Positions 32,640-44,249 of a DNA stretch of 64,000 nt are shown here, one piece after another. The stretch is from assembly GCA_963932145.1 (NCBI GenBank), contig OZ010595.1:74481590-74545589 (forward strand), read 5' to 3'. The position numbers were made by a program, and so were the translations under genes. The stretch is from Acanthosepion lycidas (Eukaryota > Mollusca > Cephalopoda > Sepiida > Sepiidae). Under the pieces are notes generated by a model that worked only from the letters and a program-made list of their open reading frames with translations, was not told the DNA's origin and did no database searches. Positions within the stretch are counted from its first letter, which is position 1, and the number at the start of each line of letters is the position of its first letter.

Positions 32640-33250
32640 AGTGTAAATTTATTCAATAAAATTACTATTGTCTGGACGGTTTCTTTGTTTAAGTTGGTGA
32701 ATGTTGCCATAACCCTTTGCCTTCAGTTCATATTTGGTGTTAGATGGAGTTTTGTTGGCCTCTCCCTCAACTGTGCCCCATACATAATAATCAAGGGGAT
32801 TGCAGTCTGGGTAGTTAGGTGGCCAGATGTAAAGGGTGATGTAGTCACAGAAATTGTCTGACAGCCATGACTGGTTTCTCCTGCTTGTGTAGCATAGTGC
32901 AGAGTCCTACTGCCAGACATAGTGTCTTCCAGCAGCCACCCTCTTGACCCAGGGCAGCACTACCTTCTCAAAGCCTCCATGTTGAGTCTGAGACCCTGTT
33001 TGAAGATGAATTGAGCCATAATGTTGCCATCACTAGTGATCACTCCATAACACCATAATGTATAGATATATCATCCAACTCTTTCTGAATCCTCTGCACT
33101 GTCCTCAGATTGGCACCTAAACACTCTGAAATGTTTGTATTGGAGGTTCTGATATGAATGCCAAGCAGTACAGCATGCCATTTCCAAATTTTTGGCAGAT
33201 TGAATTGTATCATGGTGCACTTTTTCTCACAGACAGTTCCCTACTGACCC
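32640..33250 (-). pseudogene. mariner-like transposase pseudogene with internal deletion
   Basis: Starting near 33230: a helix-turn-helix segment (about 33060-33140) with codons for L-R-T-V-Q-R-I-Q-K-E-L-D-D. It joins directly to the catalytic core: ITSDGNIMAQFIFKQGLRLN, then SALCYTS, WLSDNFCDYIT, IWPPNYPDCNPLDYYVWGTV and EANKTPSNTKYELKAKGY. The P-P-N-x-P-D-x-N-P-L-D block is diagnostic of the Tc1/mariner superfamily. The region between the DNA-binding and catalytic parts, including the first catalytic Asp, is missing. A related fragment lies at 52345. Confidence 0.85.
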
Positions 33251-33324
33251 TTCTGTACTGTGCAGAAAACAAAATTAAAAACAAACAATATCATACATGA
33301 AATTAAATATATAAAATGGTAACA

Positions 33325-33486
33325 ATTTTACTCATGGTTATATCAAGTTGAAACACTGTTTCTCATACAATACCTAAACTTAAGCAATGTCAAGCTTGGT
33401 CAATAAATACCTAGATGAGTGACTGCTTGGGAATAGCATCTATTCTAAGCCTGGATGTGTGGGTGGTGTAAAGGATAACAGCTCTA
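33325..33486 (+). repeat. 5S/tRNA SINE, 3'-truncated
   Basis: TAAGCAATGTCAAGCTTGGT, CAATAAATACCTAGATGAGT, GACTGCTTGGGAATA follow 5S rRNA. GGGTGGTGTAAAGGATAACA then starts the tRNA-like part, which is cut off where Tc1 sequence begins. Confidence 0.75.
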
Positions 33487-33885
33487 TATCAATGATTCAG
33501 GTTGGTGATTGTGGTGGTGTAGTGGTATGGGGAATATTTTATTGGTATGCCTTGAAACAGTTTGTACCAGTAAAAGATTATTTAAATACCACAGCTTACC
33601 AAGGGATTGTAGCTAACCATGTGTCTTACTTTATGATAACACACCATATAACAAATCAAGAATAGTGGCACATTATTTCATGAAACAGAGCAATGAGCTT
33701 TGTGTTTAAAAGTTACTTCTACAATCACCAGATGTCAAATCCATAGAGCACCTTTGGGACGTGGTTGAAAGTGAGATTTGCAGCCAACCAATCAAGAAGA
33801 ATTATAGAATAACAATGATAGCAGCTTGGAACCAAATTTCAGAAGAGTGCTTCCATAACACTATATCAATGAGTTTTCTGTCTTA
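33487..33885 (+). pseudogene. Tc1-like transposase, C-terminal half
   Basis: GDCGGVVVWGIFYWYALKQF (catalytic core strand), VPVKDYLNTTAYQGIVANHV, then past a frameshift LLLQSPDVKSIEHLWDVVES, NYRITMIAAWNQISEECFHN. The S-P-D-x-x-x-I-E-H-L-W-D block carrying the third catalytic region is characteristic of Tc1. A different subfamily from 10690. Confidence 0.85.
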
Positions 33886-34210
33886 AATTCTCCTCACCAG
33901 TCACTGGATGTTGAATCCCATAGAGCACCTTTGGGGTGTGAGGGAAAGGAAGATGCAAATCCTGAGTGTGTAGCCAACCAATCTGGAAGAATTGTAGGAT
34001 GCGATAACAACAGCATAGACCCAAATTTAAAATAAGTGCTTCCATAACATTCTTGTATGCACATCAAGAATAACTTTAGAATTGTAGGATGCGATAACAA
34101 CAGCAAAGACCCAAATTTAAAATAAGTGCTTCCATAACATTCTTGTATGCACATCAAGAATAACTTTACCAGTTTTAACATCAAAATACGGTCTGAACCT
34201 ATACAAGAAG
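33886..34210 (+). pseudogene. second Tc1 C-terminus with an 89-bp tandem duplication
   Basis: SHRAPLGC-type codons (frame-shifted I-E-H-L-W-G) and CVANQSGRIVGCD begin a second copy of the same transposase end. A unit of about 89 bases beginning AGAATTGTAGGATGCGATAA occurs twice in succession (about 33988-34076 and 34077-34167), with one difference. The repetitive 108-codon minus-strand frame here is a by-product. Confidence 0.75.
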
Positions 34211-34440
34211 TGTATATCAAACAAAGAGATCAGGGTTGCATATGCAAAGAGGGCTAATTTATGACTTTGATCATTGGGGTCAGAGTTTAATTTATGACTT
34301 TATTCATAGGGGTTGGAGCAAAAAGACAGGAGAAAAAAAAATTTAAGAAAGGAAGAGATGGAGAGAAATATATTGTAATGAAAGTTTTTAATTTTTTTTT
34401 TATTGAAAATAAATTTTTGCTGATTCACTCCACATCCTCT
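34211..34440. other. anonymous DNA
   Basis: Nothing recognised. Confidence 0.5.
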
Positions 34441-34507
34441 ATGGCCATTAATCATACCATTCATACCATTAAGCATACCATTCATATCATTAATCATACC
34501 ATTCATT
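34441..34507. repeat. short tandem repeat, unit about 12-13 bp
   Basis: ATCATACCATTCATACCATT-type units, imperfect, about five. Confidence 0.8.
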
Positions 34508-34625
34508 TTGTATTTTGTTATTTTTAAATGTTAAAAAAAAATTATGAAGAGAAAATAATTTTTATTTTGAGACATTTTATAAAATTTATTTCAGTGTTGA
34601 TGCAAATTGGTAGTCATTACATTAT

Positions 34626-34676
<51 letters not shown>

Positions 34677-37139
34677 AATTTGGATTGCATTTGCATATTC
34701 TCTGGGTTGTGTCTGATTTATTTCCATTTGAAATAAACTGATGTCCAGAAACTTAGAAATGTTTGACTATAAAAAATCTATTTTCTATTTGTAGGATGCC
34801 ATATATTATATCGAAGAACAGACACAGGTTTTCCAAAAAAAAAAGAAAGAATGAGTTTAATAAATGATGTACTTTAAAAGCCATTTGCTAGATAACTGAT
34901 TGAGTTTTCCTTTTACTTCTACTCTCCTTCTATCTCTTCTATACAATTGAGGGCCAAGTTGTGTGACGTCAGAGCCAGATCTCTATTTGAAGATGCAAAA
35001 TTCAATGATTATTATTCATATAAAGTCAGCACCTTTTTTTATGGTAATGGTAAATTTAGCCATTTCTATAACAGGAAATATTTAGCATTCATTGACCAAA
35101 TAACATTACTTTTGGTCTAAATTCATAAAATCTTTTTCTGAAAATTCTCTTCTCAAGTGCACTATTATTTCTAGTATTAGTAGGAATTTCCTTCCAAACC
35201 TTTTGTTTAAGTCCACATCTATATTGTATTATTATTTTCCCTTCTAGTTGCATGCTACTCATTTTTGTTTATAGTCACTATTGTTGGAAGTCTTTAAATG
35301 GTATTGGTTTTAGGTATCAGGACAAACAACCCCTGATCCCAAAAGTGGACAAAATCCTAGTCTCATAAATAAAAGCCCCATATATAAAAAGAAACAAATT
35401 TAATATTTAAAATTCAAGACACTTTTAATTCAATTTTTTATACCAAATTGAAACAATAATGTTATCCAATGTATATATACTTATATGTACAATATGTAAT
35501 ATATATACTCCAATGTCAAATTGAGACTATGAATACAATATCCAATATTGTTGTGGCCTGTTTAGAGGCCAGAAAGAAAGACATGGAAGACAAAGGTAGG
35601 TTGAACAAGTGTATTGAAATAACAGATATATACAAAGCAAGAGTGTTAGTAATAAGCAGTATCTGTCCGAATGGTCAGGTTACACTACATCTTGGCTATT
35701 CTACAACTCTTCCCTAGAAAGTCTCCCAGTTAGTATTTATGAGAGGAGGAAGAGTTCATACTACTGTAGGTAAGTTACTACAACAAATATATACACTTAT
35801 TTGACGCTGACAAATTTTTGCACCATTTATTTACTCATTGATACTCAACTTATATACTTAAGTTCTACTTGTATAATAATATTGTATGTATATTGTATAA
35901 TAATATTGTTCAAGCCAAAGTAAACTATATGAACATTAATTGAGAAACTATTACAATTAGTTTTTAAATGTATGTTTGAGAAGACACTTCTGCTTTTTAA
36001 ATAATGTCATTGTCATCTGTCAGCCTGGGTGTTCAAAAATTTTCATAAGAAAAAAAATGTGCCTTTATCTAGAGATCAAACATGTATCTCCCTTATATTG
36101 GGGAAACCACCTTCAAGCAACATGTTCTTTAACTAGCCCAGCCATAAAAGACCTCACAGCAAAGTAAAGTTCCTCTCATTGAGACCTTGCAATGTCTATA
36201 CTGTTTATAGATTATTATCTTTATTTTTGTATCCAATATGTAAACAAAATAATTTCTGAGAAATTAATGAATTTTGTTTATAATCTGACATCATTTTTCA
36301 GGAAAATAGGTTTCTCAAATTCATTATTATTGGTCTTTCTTATATTGATTGGAGTTTAATTTCTAAGTTTTTGAAAGCAGTGTAGAAAGTCAACATCTTC
36401 ATTATATCACTATTATCTCTTCTAGTTAGATGTGCTGTCCATTTTAGTTATCGCTGCTGTTGGAAGTCCTCACAAGTGAAGTGAGTTTTGTTAATTGGTA
36501 AAGTTTTTTTCTTTTATTCTGAAGCACCAGTCTATAAGATCTGATAAGAGATTGTCTTCTTTAAGACAAAGAGGATTTATTTTCTTGAAACCATTTTTAA
36601 TCATTGTCTGAGAAGGCAGTTGAATATAGATGATAGTTTAGATATTTCTGAACAGGTTGGATGCCATGCATGACATCCAAGTGGGAGTCTACATTTCACA
36701 AGGCTATTTAAGAATACAGCTCTAGCTTTCAGGATAATATTTTGACATTTTAGCGTCTTACGATGTTGGACAAAAGTAACACTAGCATAACCTATCATGT
36801 ATTCAGTTTCCTTATATCCTATACTAAAATTGTTATCATTGATTTCCTTATCTCTTATACTAAATTATTTGAAAATATCCATATACAATATACATATGTT
36901 TTGAAACTTTTCGGTATAAGGTCCACATATATTTTGCACATTTTTTTTTCAAACCAAAGATAAAAATGATAAAATTTTTAAATGAACAAAACAAATTTAA
37001 ATGAATGAAGTTGTTGTGAATGAAAACATATGTATTATTGATCAAATAACTAGAATGACTTATTACACTATCAATCAAATACAAATATGCTTGAAAGAAA
37101 TATGTAATGTCAAGCTGACAATGAGAACAGTTTATGATA
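34508..37139. other. anonymous AT-rich DNA
   Basis: Apart from a (TA)n array at 34629-34672 I recognise nothing. TCTAGTT, GCTGTTGGAAGTC near 36424-36470 faintly repeats 35245-35290. No convincing exon. Confidence 0.5.
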
Positions 37140-37775
37140 AGCTTTATGTATTATAATATTTATATATAATATTACATATTATAGTATTTACATATTATAA
37201 TATTTATATATTATAATATCACATATTATAATATTTACATATAATATTACATATTATAGTATTTACATATTATAATATTTATATATTATATCACATATAA
37301 TATTTACATATAATATTACATATTATAATATTTACATATTGTAATATTTACAAATTATAATATGAACTATTATAATATTTACATATTATAATATCACATA
37401 TTATGATATTACACATTATAATATTTACATATAATACGTAATATAATATTTACATATTATAATATTACATATCATACTATTTACATATTATATGTAATAT
37501 AATATATTTACATACCATAATATTTACATATCATATTACGTATAATGTTTACATATTATAATATTACATATCATAATATTACATATTATAATATTTACTT
37601 ATTATATTATTACATAAAATATTTATATATTATAATGTTTACATATTATAATATTACATATTATAATATTACATATTATAATATTACATATCATAATATT
37701 ACATATAATGTTTACATATTATAATATTACGTATCATAATATTACATATAATGTTTACATATCATAATATTTCAG
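37140..37775. repeat. AT minisatellite, about 640 bp
   Basis: Variants of a 12-16 bp unit (ATATTATAATATTTAC, TATTATAATATTACA) are repeated dozens of times with small indels. The unit is itself nearly palindromic, so either strand can form many small hairpins. Confidence 0.92.
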
Positions 37776-38044
37776 ATGAAAAAATAAAATGTTTATATCA
37801 CCCCATTATGTGCAATTTTTGCAATGTTTTCATTTAAATGCATATTTTTACCTCCAGCACCTTGAAATAATGACATAAAGTCTAATTAGTATAATACCCT
37901 GTTTTTAATTTAGTAGCATAGTAACTGTGTGTCCAATCCCTGGGCTGGGTAGCAAAGACTCAGATTCATTGGAAACATGATAAGAAATAACCGAGCAGAA
38001 CTAAAAAAGGACAACATGTGATGTCCCCAAAGTCGAAGAGTATA
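37776..38044. other. anonymous spacer
   Basis: Nothing recognised. Confidence 0.5.
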
Positions 38045-38665
38045 ACAGGAACACTTACATTATTTACATTATTTGGACTGTTATCCTCATTGTCATTGCT
38101 ATATTCACAACATTTTGGCCATTGTATCCTCTGGACTTCTTCAGATGATTGGAATTTCAAACTGAAGCCTTTATCCACCAGAGTAGATTGATGGACTAGT
38201 GGATAAAGATATTGGTTAGATCCAGTGACTAGACCCAAAGAGTTGTGAGTTCAATACCAGGCCAGAGCAGTGGTGAACCAAAATTTGAAAAGTTGAGTTA
38301 AAGGGAAATAACTGAGACATCTGAAAGAGGCATGTCATTTGGAACTAGAACAATCTACCCGGTGAATGAAATAAAGGGTTCAGTTCGAAATACTAATCAC
38401 CTGAAGAAGGCCGGAGCATACAATGGCCAAAAAATTGTGAATATGTCAGAAGATGAGGATAACATTTCAAATAATGGAAATCCTGTAAGTAATCATGATA
38501 CCTATCTCAGAGACATAGTCAGTCTATCCATATTGATTAAATAAATGGTTCAGTTTGAAATTCATTGAGAAATACAAGACACCTAAAGAAGGCTGGAGAA
38601 CAAAATGGCTGAAACATCATGATAATAATAACAAAAATGAGGACATTAGTCTGAACTCAAATTGT
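38045..38665. repeat. cluster of family C copies, head to head
   Basis: 38045-38190 is a minus-oriented arm (TTTGGACTGTTATCCTCATT, TTTTGGCCATTGTATCCT). From 38190 a plus-oriented copy has the tRNA-like GATGGACTAGTGGATAAAG and GTTGTGAGTTCAATACCAGG, the body, and the arm CACCTGAAGAAGGCCGGAGC. A third 3' arm begins at 38541 (AAATAAATGGTTCAGTTTG, CACCTAAAGAAGGCTGGAG). Confidence 0.8.
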
Positions 38666-38949
38666 TGATCTTCACCAAAAATGGAAAATTTCACTGAGGA
38701 GAAGTTTCAATAAACTTAAATAATGCCTAAAGGTTAAATCCATATTGGCAAGAATGAAAACAATCTACTGCCACTGCTAAGAGTCTTCAGAAATGTGTTA
38801 GCCAATGATGGTGAGTTCAATTCTTGCTAGGACCATAAGAATCAACATATTTAGCACAAAGAATTGTTTCATTTATACATATGGATTTGTATGTCTTTGT
38901 GCATGTCAAAGTACAGATATCTATGTTTTAATGAAGTGATTTCTGTCTG
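38666..38949. other. anonymous DNA
   Basis: Nothing recognised. Confidence 0.5.
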
Positions 38950-39400
38950 AAGGTTTTTGCTATACTGCAGCAAAAACAGCACATTATAGTGAGATTTTTA
39001 TTAGGGCAATACTATTAGCATTCTCTGACTTGAAGAATAAATCAAATTTTAGTTCAATTTGAAATGTAATAGTGTGGAATTTATGTTCACGCTCACCCAA
39101 AAAACTGGTGTTATTATGATCCAATTTCTCAAGGGATATAATTACACAGATATCAAATTATGAGTATGGAGAACTTTGCCATATTTATTTGAAAATAAAT
39201 TTCTGTATTACAATGTATATTTGTCAGCATAAAACTGCAATAATCCACAAAAACTTTTGTAAGAACAATACTCTCACTTGAAGAATAAAGCAATTTCCAG
39301 TTCAATTTGCAATGTAATAATGTGGGGTCTCTATTCACACTTAACCTGAATGATCTTATTTCTCATGGGAGATAACTCTGAGCATATAAAATGCTACTTA
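38950..39400. repeat. two tandem units of about 265 bp
   Basis: CTTGAAGAATAAATCAAATT, AGTTCAATTTGAAATGTAAT and AGTGTGG near 39030 return near 39285 as CTTGAAGAATAAAGCAATTT, AGTTCAATTTGCAATGTAAT and TGTGGGG. Flanking pieces (CTGCA, ACAATACT, TTTCTCAAGGGATATAA versus TTTCTCATGGGAGATAA) keep the same order. Confidence 0.7.
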
Positions 39401-39835
39401 TAGAATAGTTTCCTATAGTTATTTATTAACAAATAATGTAAATTCTATACATATGAAGTGACTCAGGATTCAGCTTAGGAATTCTACTTTTCACTATGAA
39501 TACAATTGTACAACTTGCTAATAAATGAAAAGAAAAGAAGAGTGTCTCCCACAGGACTGCCTGGAACAACAGAGGGATGTTTTAAGGAAATAAGACACAA
39601 AACTTAGACATTTATTTTTCTTATTGGGTTACCAAATATATGTTAGGCAGCCTCAGTTATATCTGGCCTTTGAAAGTGTTACACTCTTCTGCAAATTAGA
39701 TCTCTTTCTGATTCACTCTACATGTCAGCCAACACTAACAAAGCAGATCCAAAAATAAAAAAAAGTCATCCTTTCCACAGTGGCTCCAAGTCTTACATTA
39801 GGCCCACAAAACAAATCCACTCAAAAAAAAAAAAT
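39401..39835. other. anonymous DNA
   Basis: No gene recognised. Confidence 0.5.
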
Positions 39836-39990
39836 AATATAAGAGACTCCTCTGCCTGGCGTCTTTAGCTAGTCGAAATCCACAAAAAGTTGACATGTTT
39901 AACCATAGAAGAATGCCAGAAATACGTCTTTATATGTAAGGTCTGAGCTAACTTTTGAAATCACATTTTTTTATGTGTATTTTTTTATTT
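39836..39990 (+). repeat. dispersed repeat shared with 58930-59060
   Basis: AAGAGACTCCTC, TTGACATGTTTAACCATAGA and ATATGTAAGGTCTGAGCTAA correspond to AAGAGACACCCTC, TGACATTTTTGACCACAGTA and ATATATAAGGTCCATGTTAA at the second site. Confidence 0.65.
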
Positions 39991-40034
39991 ACTGCTTTTT
40001 TATTGCCTGTCTGTGAGTTCTTTTTCTATCATCA

Positions 40035-40065
<31 letters not shown>

Positions 40066-40842
40066 CATCCTCTTTTTTCTGTTCAAACTACTTTTTCCAT
40101 CTGGAATTAAGTTGGACAAATTTCTTTTTCTAATTGTTGAATAATTTAAAAAAAATAATTTTATCCAAACATATCTGAAATTTATTGAATTTGCATTCTT
40201 TCTGATCATTTTGTTGCTGGACAAAGGAATTTAAGAGTGTCTATAGCAAACCTATCTTAAAATAAATTTCAGATGTGACAATAATAAATTAATTTCTCAC
40301 TTGATTTTTTTTTTTTTTTTAGTAGAAAGGAGGCATTCAAACTTATACTAAGTTAATACTTAGAGACCAACAGATTCCTTAGCCCCATAACAAATACATA
40401 CACCTGAACTTAATAACACAGAACAACACCACCATTTCACTGTTCTTAATCAATGCAAATGTCTCCTGGAATACTCTCAACTAACAAAAATAAAAAAAAC
40501 AAGAAAAATAAAACTTTGTTCTCTTACATTGTATGTACAAACTTAACTATTTTGTTTTGTTTATTTTTGACTAAATATTTTGCATAGGTGATTCCCCTCT
40601 CTTACTTATCCAATTTTTTTAGCAACAATAATTCAAATGGTCCTTTGACAATAATCTCACACTATTTTTTTAGTCTTTATATAAATAACCTTGCTAGATA
40701 AAATGTCCGAACATGGAATTGTTTTTGCCGTTTCTTTCTCCTGTTGTTCTTAATTTTATTGAAAGCATGTCTCCCAAGCCCACTGTTGGTAGGGGGCAGA
40801 GGATTGGCCGTTGATCCCCCCCACAAACCAGCTCTGCGTTTC
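39991..40842. other. anonymous DNA with an (ATT)n run
   Basis: ATT trinucleotide repeat at about 40035-40066 and T-runs. No gene. TTATACTAAGTTAATACTTA at about 40342 recurs near 41361 as TTATACTAAGTTAAAACTTA. Confidence 0.55.
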
Positions 40843-41390
40843 ATTGAAACCCTATGCTTGGACTTAAGGTAAACTATACATTCACTGGTTATCATTAGAA
40901 AGAAAGCAGACAAACACTTGCTGCCATGTATGAGTATAATTTTGCTCTATCGAAAACTCATTTTTATTTTTTTTATTATTTTATTTTTAATATTCCCCTC
41001 CCCCCACTCGTCAGTCTGTTTGACTATCATAACACATTTATTTTTGTCCCAATCATTCTAACCTAACTTCTAATCCTATTTGTTGTTTTAGTAGGAAATC
41101 CCTGTTCGAAAGAAAAATTAAAAAAAAGAAAATTGAATGTCTTTGGCTAGAAGCGAAAGTGTCTCATCAGTATTCTCATGATCTAGTTGAAACCCTATGC
41201 TTGGACTTAAGGTAAGCCGTACATTCACTGGTTATCATGAGAAAGAAAGCGGACAAACACTCGCTGCCACGTATGATGGGGCATTTATTATGACATATCA
41301 ACAAAGCCGAATAACCTTATTTTCTTCAATTTCTTTTCTTTTTTAGAATAGGACAATGGGACTTATACTAAGTTAAAACTTAGTGTTGTG
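40843..41390. repeat. direct repeat pair, possibly LTR-like
   Basis: About 90 bases recur at 40843-40935 and 41187-41277: GAAACCCTATGCTTGGACTT, AAGGTAA, TACATTCACTGGTTATCAT, GACAAACACT, GCTGCCA. With the outer pair at 40342 and 41361 this could be a decayed LTR or a duplicated repeat. No protein-coding LTR-element sequence lies between. Confidence 0.5.
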
Positions 41391-41394
41391 AAAG

Positions 41395-42035
41395 GGTAAA
41401 ATCCAAGTGTCAGCCTGGACATTTTGCCAACTACCCCCCTCATATCTTTCTCTTTGTTTTTGTCATTCTTGTATGTGTTATATGTAATAGGAGTAGGTAG
41501 GCTTTCCTACTGCCCAGTCAACACTCCGCCCCTTCTCTTGGACATGAGTAGAGGCTCACACCTTGTTTCTTGTTTAGGAAGGGGTTCCCAGTACTCTCTC
41601 TCTCTCTGGCCTCTGTACTAGTGCAGCTCTGTTTCTCCCGTGATGTGTGCAGTCTGTGGCATTACCTCTTCATTCTGAGGGTACACAGTTGACAGTTCTC
41701 TGGTTGCCGTTTCCAACTGGTAGTTAGGAGCCCTAACTCTTGCATAGCCTCTTGAGTGGTTGCTCTGATCAACAGTTGTATAATACCGGAGTGTTTGTAG
41801 TGCCATGTCACGCATGGAAAGGTGTCCCTGCAGTCACCTCTGGTGGGCAACCCTGAGGCCACATTATGATGCAGGTTGTGCCAACTCCTCTCTGCCCACG
41901 TCACGGTCGATGTCTGCTTCTTTTACTTCGGGCCTTCTCATCTTCCAACCATAATTCCACATGATAACTTAAAAAAACCGAAAAAGTAATCCTAAACCAG
42001 TCCCTCAAAAATCACCTAAACCCCTCAACATTTTG
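41395..42035 (+). other. probable 5' region of the long LINE copy
   Basis: This block is less AT-rich than its surroundings, and the endonuclease frame follows it directly. It contains ACTCTCTCTCTCTCTGG and many C-rich strings but no long sense frame. I infer a LINE 5' untranslated region; its left limit is uncertain. Confidence 0.45.
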
Positions 42036-44185
42036 TTCTCCAACATCCATGGCATTAGAACAAACTTCTGCAGTATGGAATCTTTCCTCACTGCAAACTG
42101 CCCGGATATACTGGCTCTCTGTGAGACCAATCTTGTCTCTTCTATCCCCACCTCTGATCTCTTGATCCCAGGCTACCTTCCTCTCCTCAGAAAAGACTCT
42201 CTAACCCACATGCACAGCCTTGGTGTCTATGTCAAGGACCATCTCCCTCTGGCCAGAGAGTTGTCTCTCAAATCACCAGACCAGTCATACATGTGTCTCC
42301 GACTATCTCTTCTCAATGTGGTAAGCTATCTCTTCTTCCTTTACCACTCTCCATCCTCTCAAGACTGTAGGATACTCTTTGAATTTTTCTGTTGCTCAGT
42401 CTCTTAGTTAAATAGTGGATTTCCTTACTCCTTACCTACTTTCCTAGTTCTTGTAAAACATCACAAATCTTTCCTCCTGGCAATTCAGATCATGTTGTAG
42501 TTTCTATTGATATCTCATTTGCATCATCTATTGGAAATGTACTTCCTATACACAAGACTTAATTCTGCTACAAGTGTACCGAATGGGATTTGTTTCATGA
42601 TTTTTTTCAAGATGCCTCTTGGACTAAGATTCTTAACCTTCCAACTAAGAACTATTCCACAGATGTTTCTTCTTGGTTCAAAGTTAGCATCAATGTATTT
42701 GTTTTATCCTCTGCCAGCCACAATGATGGAGAAAGCATTACATTGAACTATTGCCAATGAGACACGCTGCAAGATCCACTCCGTTTCATGAGGCTCATCC
42801 CTTAATTGAGACACCATCATGCCAATCCTCTGAAGGAATGCCATTGAATGAGGGCCAATAACCCCAGATTTCTTCACTGCCACAGGAGTAAAAAAAAATT
42901 ATCAGTAAGAGAGGAATATTTAAGTGTTTTTTTTATCTCTGCATCCCGGGCGACGGACCCTGGCTCAACTGTGGACCTGATCAAATTACCGGTCAAAAAT
43001 GTATCTGCATGCAAGTCGCATCCCAAATCAATGACTTGCCCATTTTAAAAGGAAAAATGGTAATGCCATCTGGCCACTTTCCATGACCATGGTCGAGGCC
43101 TACAGGTTCGAATTGGGAAGGGAACCCAGCTGTATCCAAACCTCTTCTGATTATGTTGTTTATTGCTGCATGCCATATTTGTTCCTTCCCAGAAAAATTG
43201 GATGAAGCCACAATCTTCTTATTTCACATCAGCCTGTTCTGCTGGTATAACCCATAGGGATCACTTCCTCAAGGTGTTCCAGCATGATCACAAAAGAAGC
43301 TGATTTCTGTTTGCTCATAAGAATTATAAACATGCCCTCAAAGAGGCTGCATTTTTGTTTGCAGATAGAATGAGGCACCTCATAGTTTCTAACAAGTTTG
43401 GCTCTCATGACTACTGACAGCTCTGTAATAGTGTCTCAAATGAGTAAGTCTTCTATCTCTCCTCTCATCACTCAATTAAAGGTGTTAACTTCTTTTATTG
43501 ATAAAGCATAATTTTTGCTCATAAACTCCCCTCAAATTCTACTCCTGACTCATCTGGAGTATCTTTGCTTGATTCACCATTTAGAGCTTAGTCCCTATTG
43601 AGTGAGATGCATATAGCTCTGTCCATTATTTCCATTGTCATCTGTAAACTAGATTCCCTCAAAGCATGTGGACTTGATGTTCTCCCTGTAATAGTCCTTA
43701 AGAAATGTGCTCCTGAACTGGTTCCCAATTTCTCTAAACTATTCAATAAGTGTCTTTCTGCTTCTTGCTTTCCTGCTTGTTGGAATTCCTCTTCATTTTT
43801 TAAGAATTCAGATGAACCATCTAATCCTCCTAACTAAACATTCTACCTCTTTTTGGCAAAGTTCTAGAAGTTCTAATCAACTCTGAATTCATTAAACATC
43901 TCACCTTACAGGGTCTTCTTTCAGATAGACTTTTGTTTCTCTAGGCCAACTGTTGATGTGTTAACTATTATTGTTGAAAAAGTCTATCAAGATATAGATA
44001 AGAATGGTGACTGTTGCTCTGGATATCTCTAAGACATTTGACAAGGTTTGGTATATTGGTCTTCTTCACAGGTTGAAAGGCTATGGTATTTTTGGGTGAT
44101 TTTTTTGTATTTGGTGATTTTAATGCTCATAACATCAAGTGGCTTATGCATTCTAATGTTATTGATGTAATTTTTTCTAGATTAT
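42000..44185 (+). pseudogene. longest LINE copy: endonuclease and reverse transcriptase, rearranged
   Basis: The apurinic-type endonuclease starts with KPLNILFSNIHGIRTNFCSM, DILALCETNLVSS (Glu of the E-T motif) and HSLGVYVKDHLPLARELSLK. It resumes near 42475 with PGNSDHVVVSIDISFASS. An antisense insertion occupies about 42710-43215. The linker and RT then follow: DHFLKVFQHDHK, KNYKHALKEAAFLFADRMRH, LKKCAPELVPNFSKLFNKCL and TVALDISKTFDKVWYIGLLH, with LKGYGIFG. At 44100 it switches to FVFGDFNAHNIKWLMHSNVI, an endonuclease segment that belongs before 42475 and is missing there. There are multiple stops and frameshifts. The clade appears Jockey-superfamily-like. Confidence 0.85.
42710..43215 (-). 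pseudogene. antisense fragment of another retroelement's C-terminal domain
   Basis: On the minus strand: [55 protein letters not shown], then further on VAVKKSGVIGPHSMAF and EPHETEWILQRVSLAIVQ with frame breaks. I recognise this as a domain at the C-terminus of certain animal non-LTR reverse transcriptases. The P-D-G at 43065-43073 and W-D-A-T at about 43015 recall a PD-(D/E)XK nuclease layout with the Lys lacking; that part is inference. It interrupts the plus-strand LINE. Confidence 0.6.
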
Positions 44186-44249
44186 CAGTACAACTATAAC
44201 TTAATTTTAACGGGGGATGATTCCTCCTCTATCTATAATAAAAAAAAGT

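Noticed and set aside
33894..34220. Minus-strand protein with two equal 30-residue repeats
   Set aside because: It is the antisense of a Tc1 transposase end carrying a tandem duplication.
37140..37775. CRISPR-like repeated structure
   Set aside because: No unique spacers of even length; it is a continuous AT minisatellite in an animal genome.
40843..41277. Complete LTR retrotransposon
   Set aside because: The direct repeats are short and close together, with no gag, protease, integrase or primer-binding site between them.
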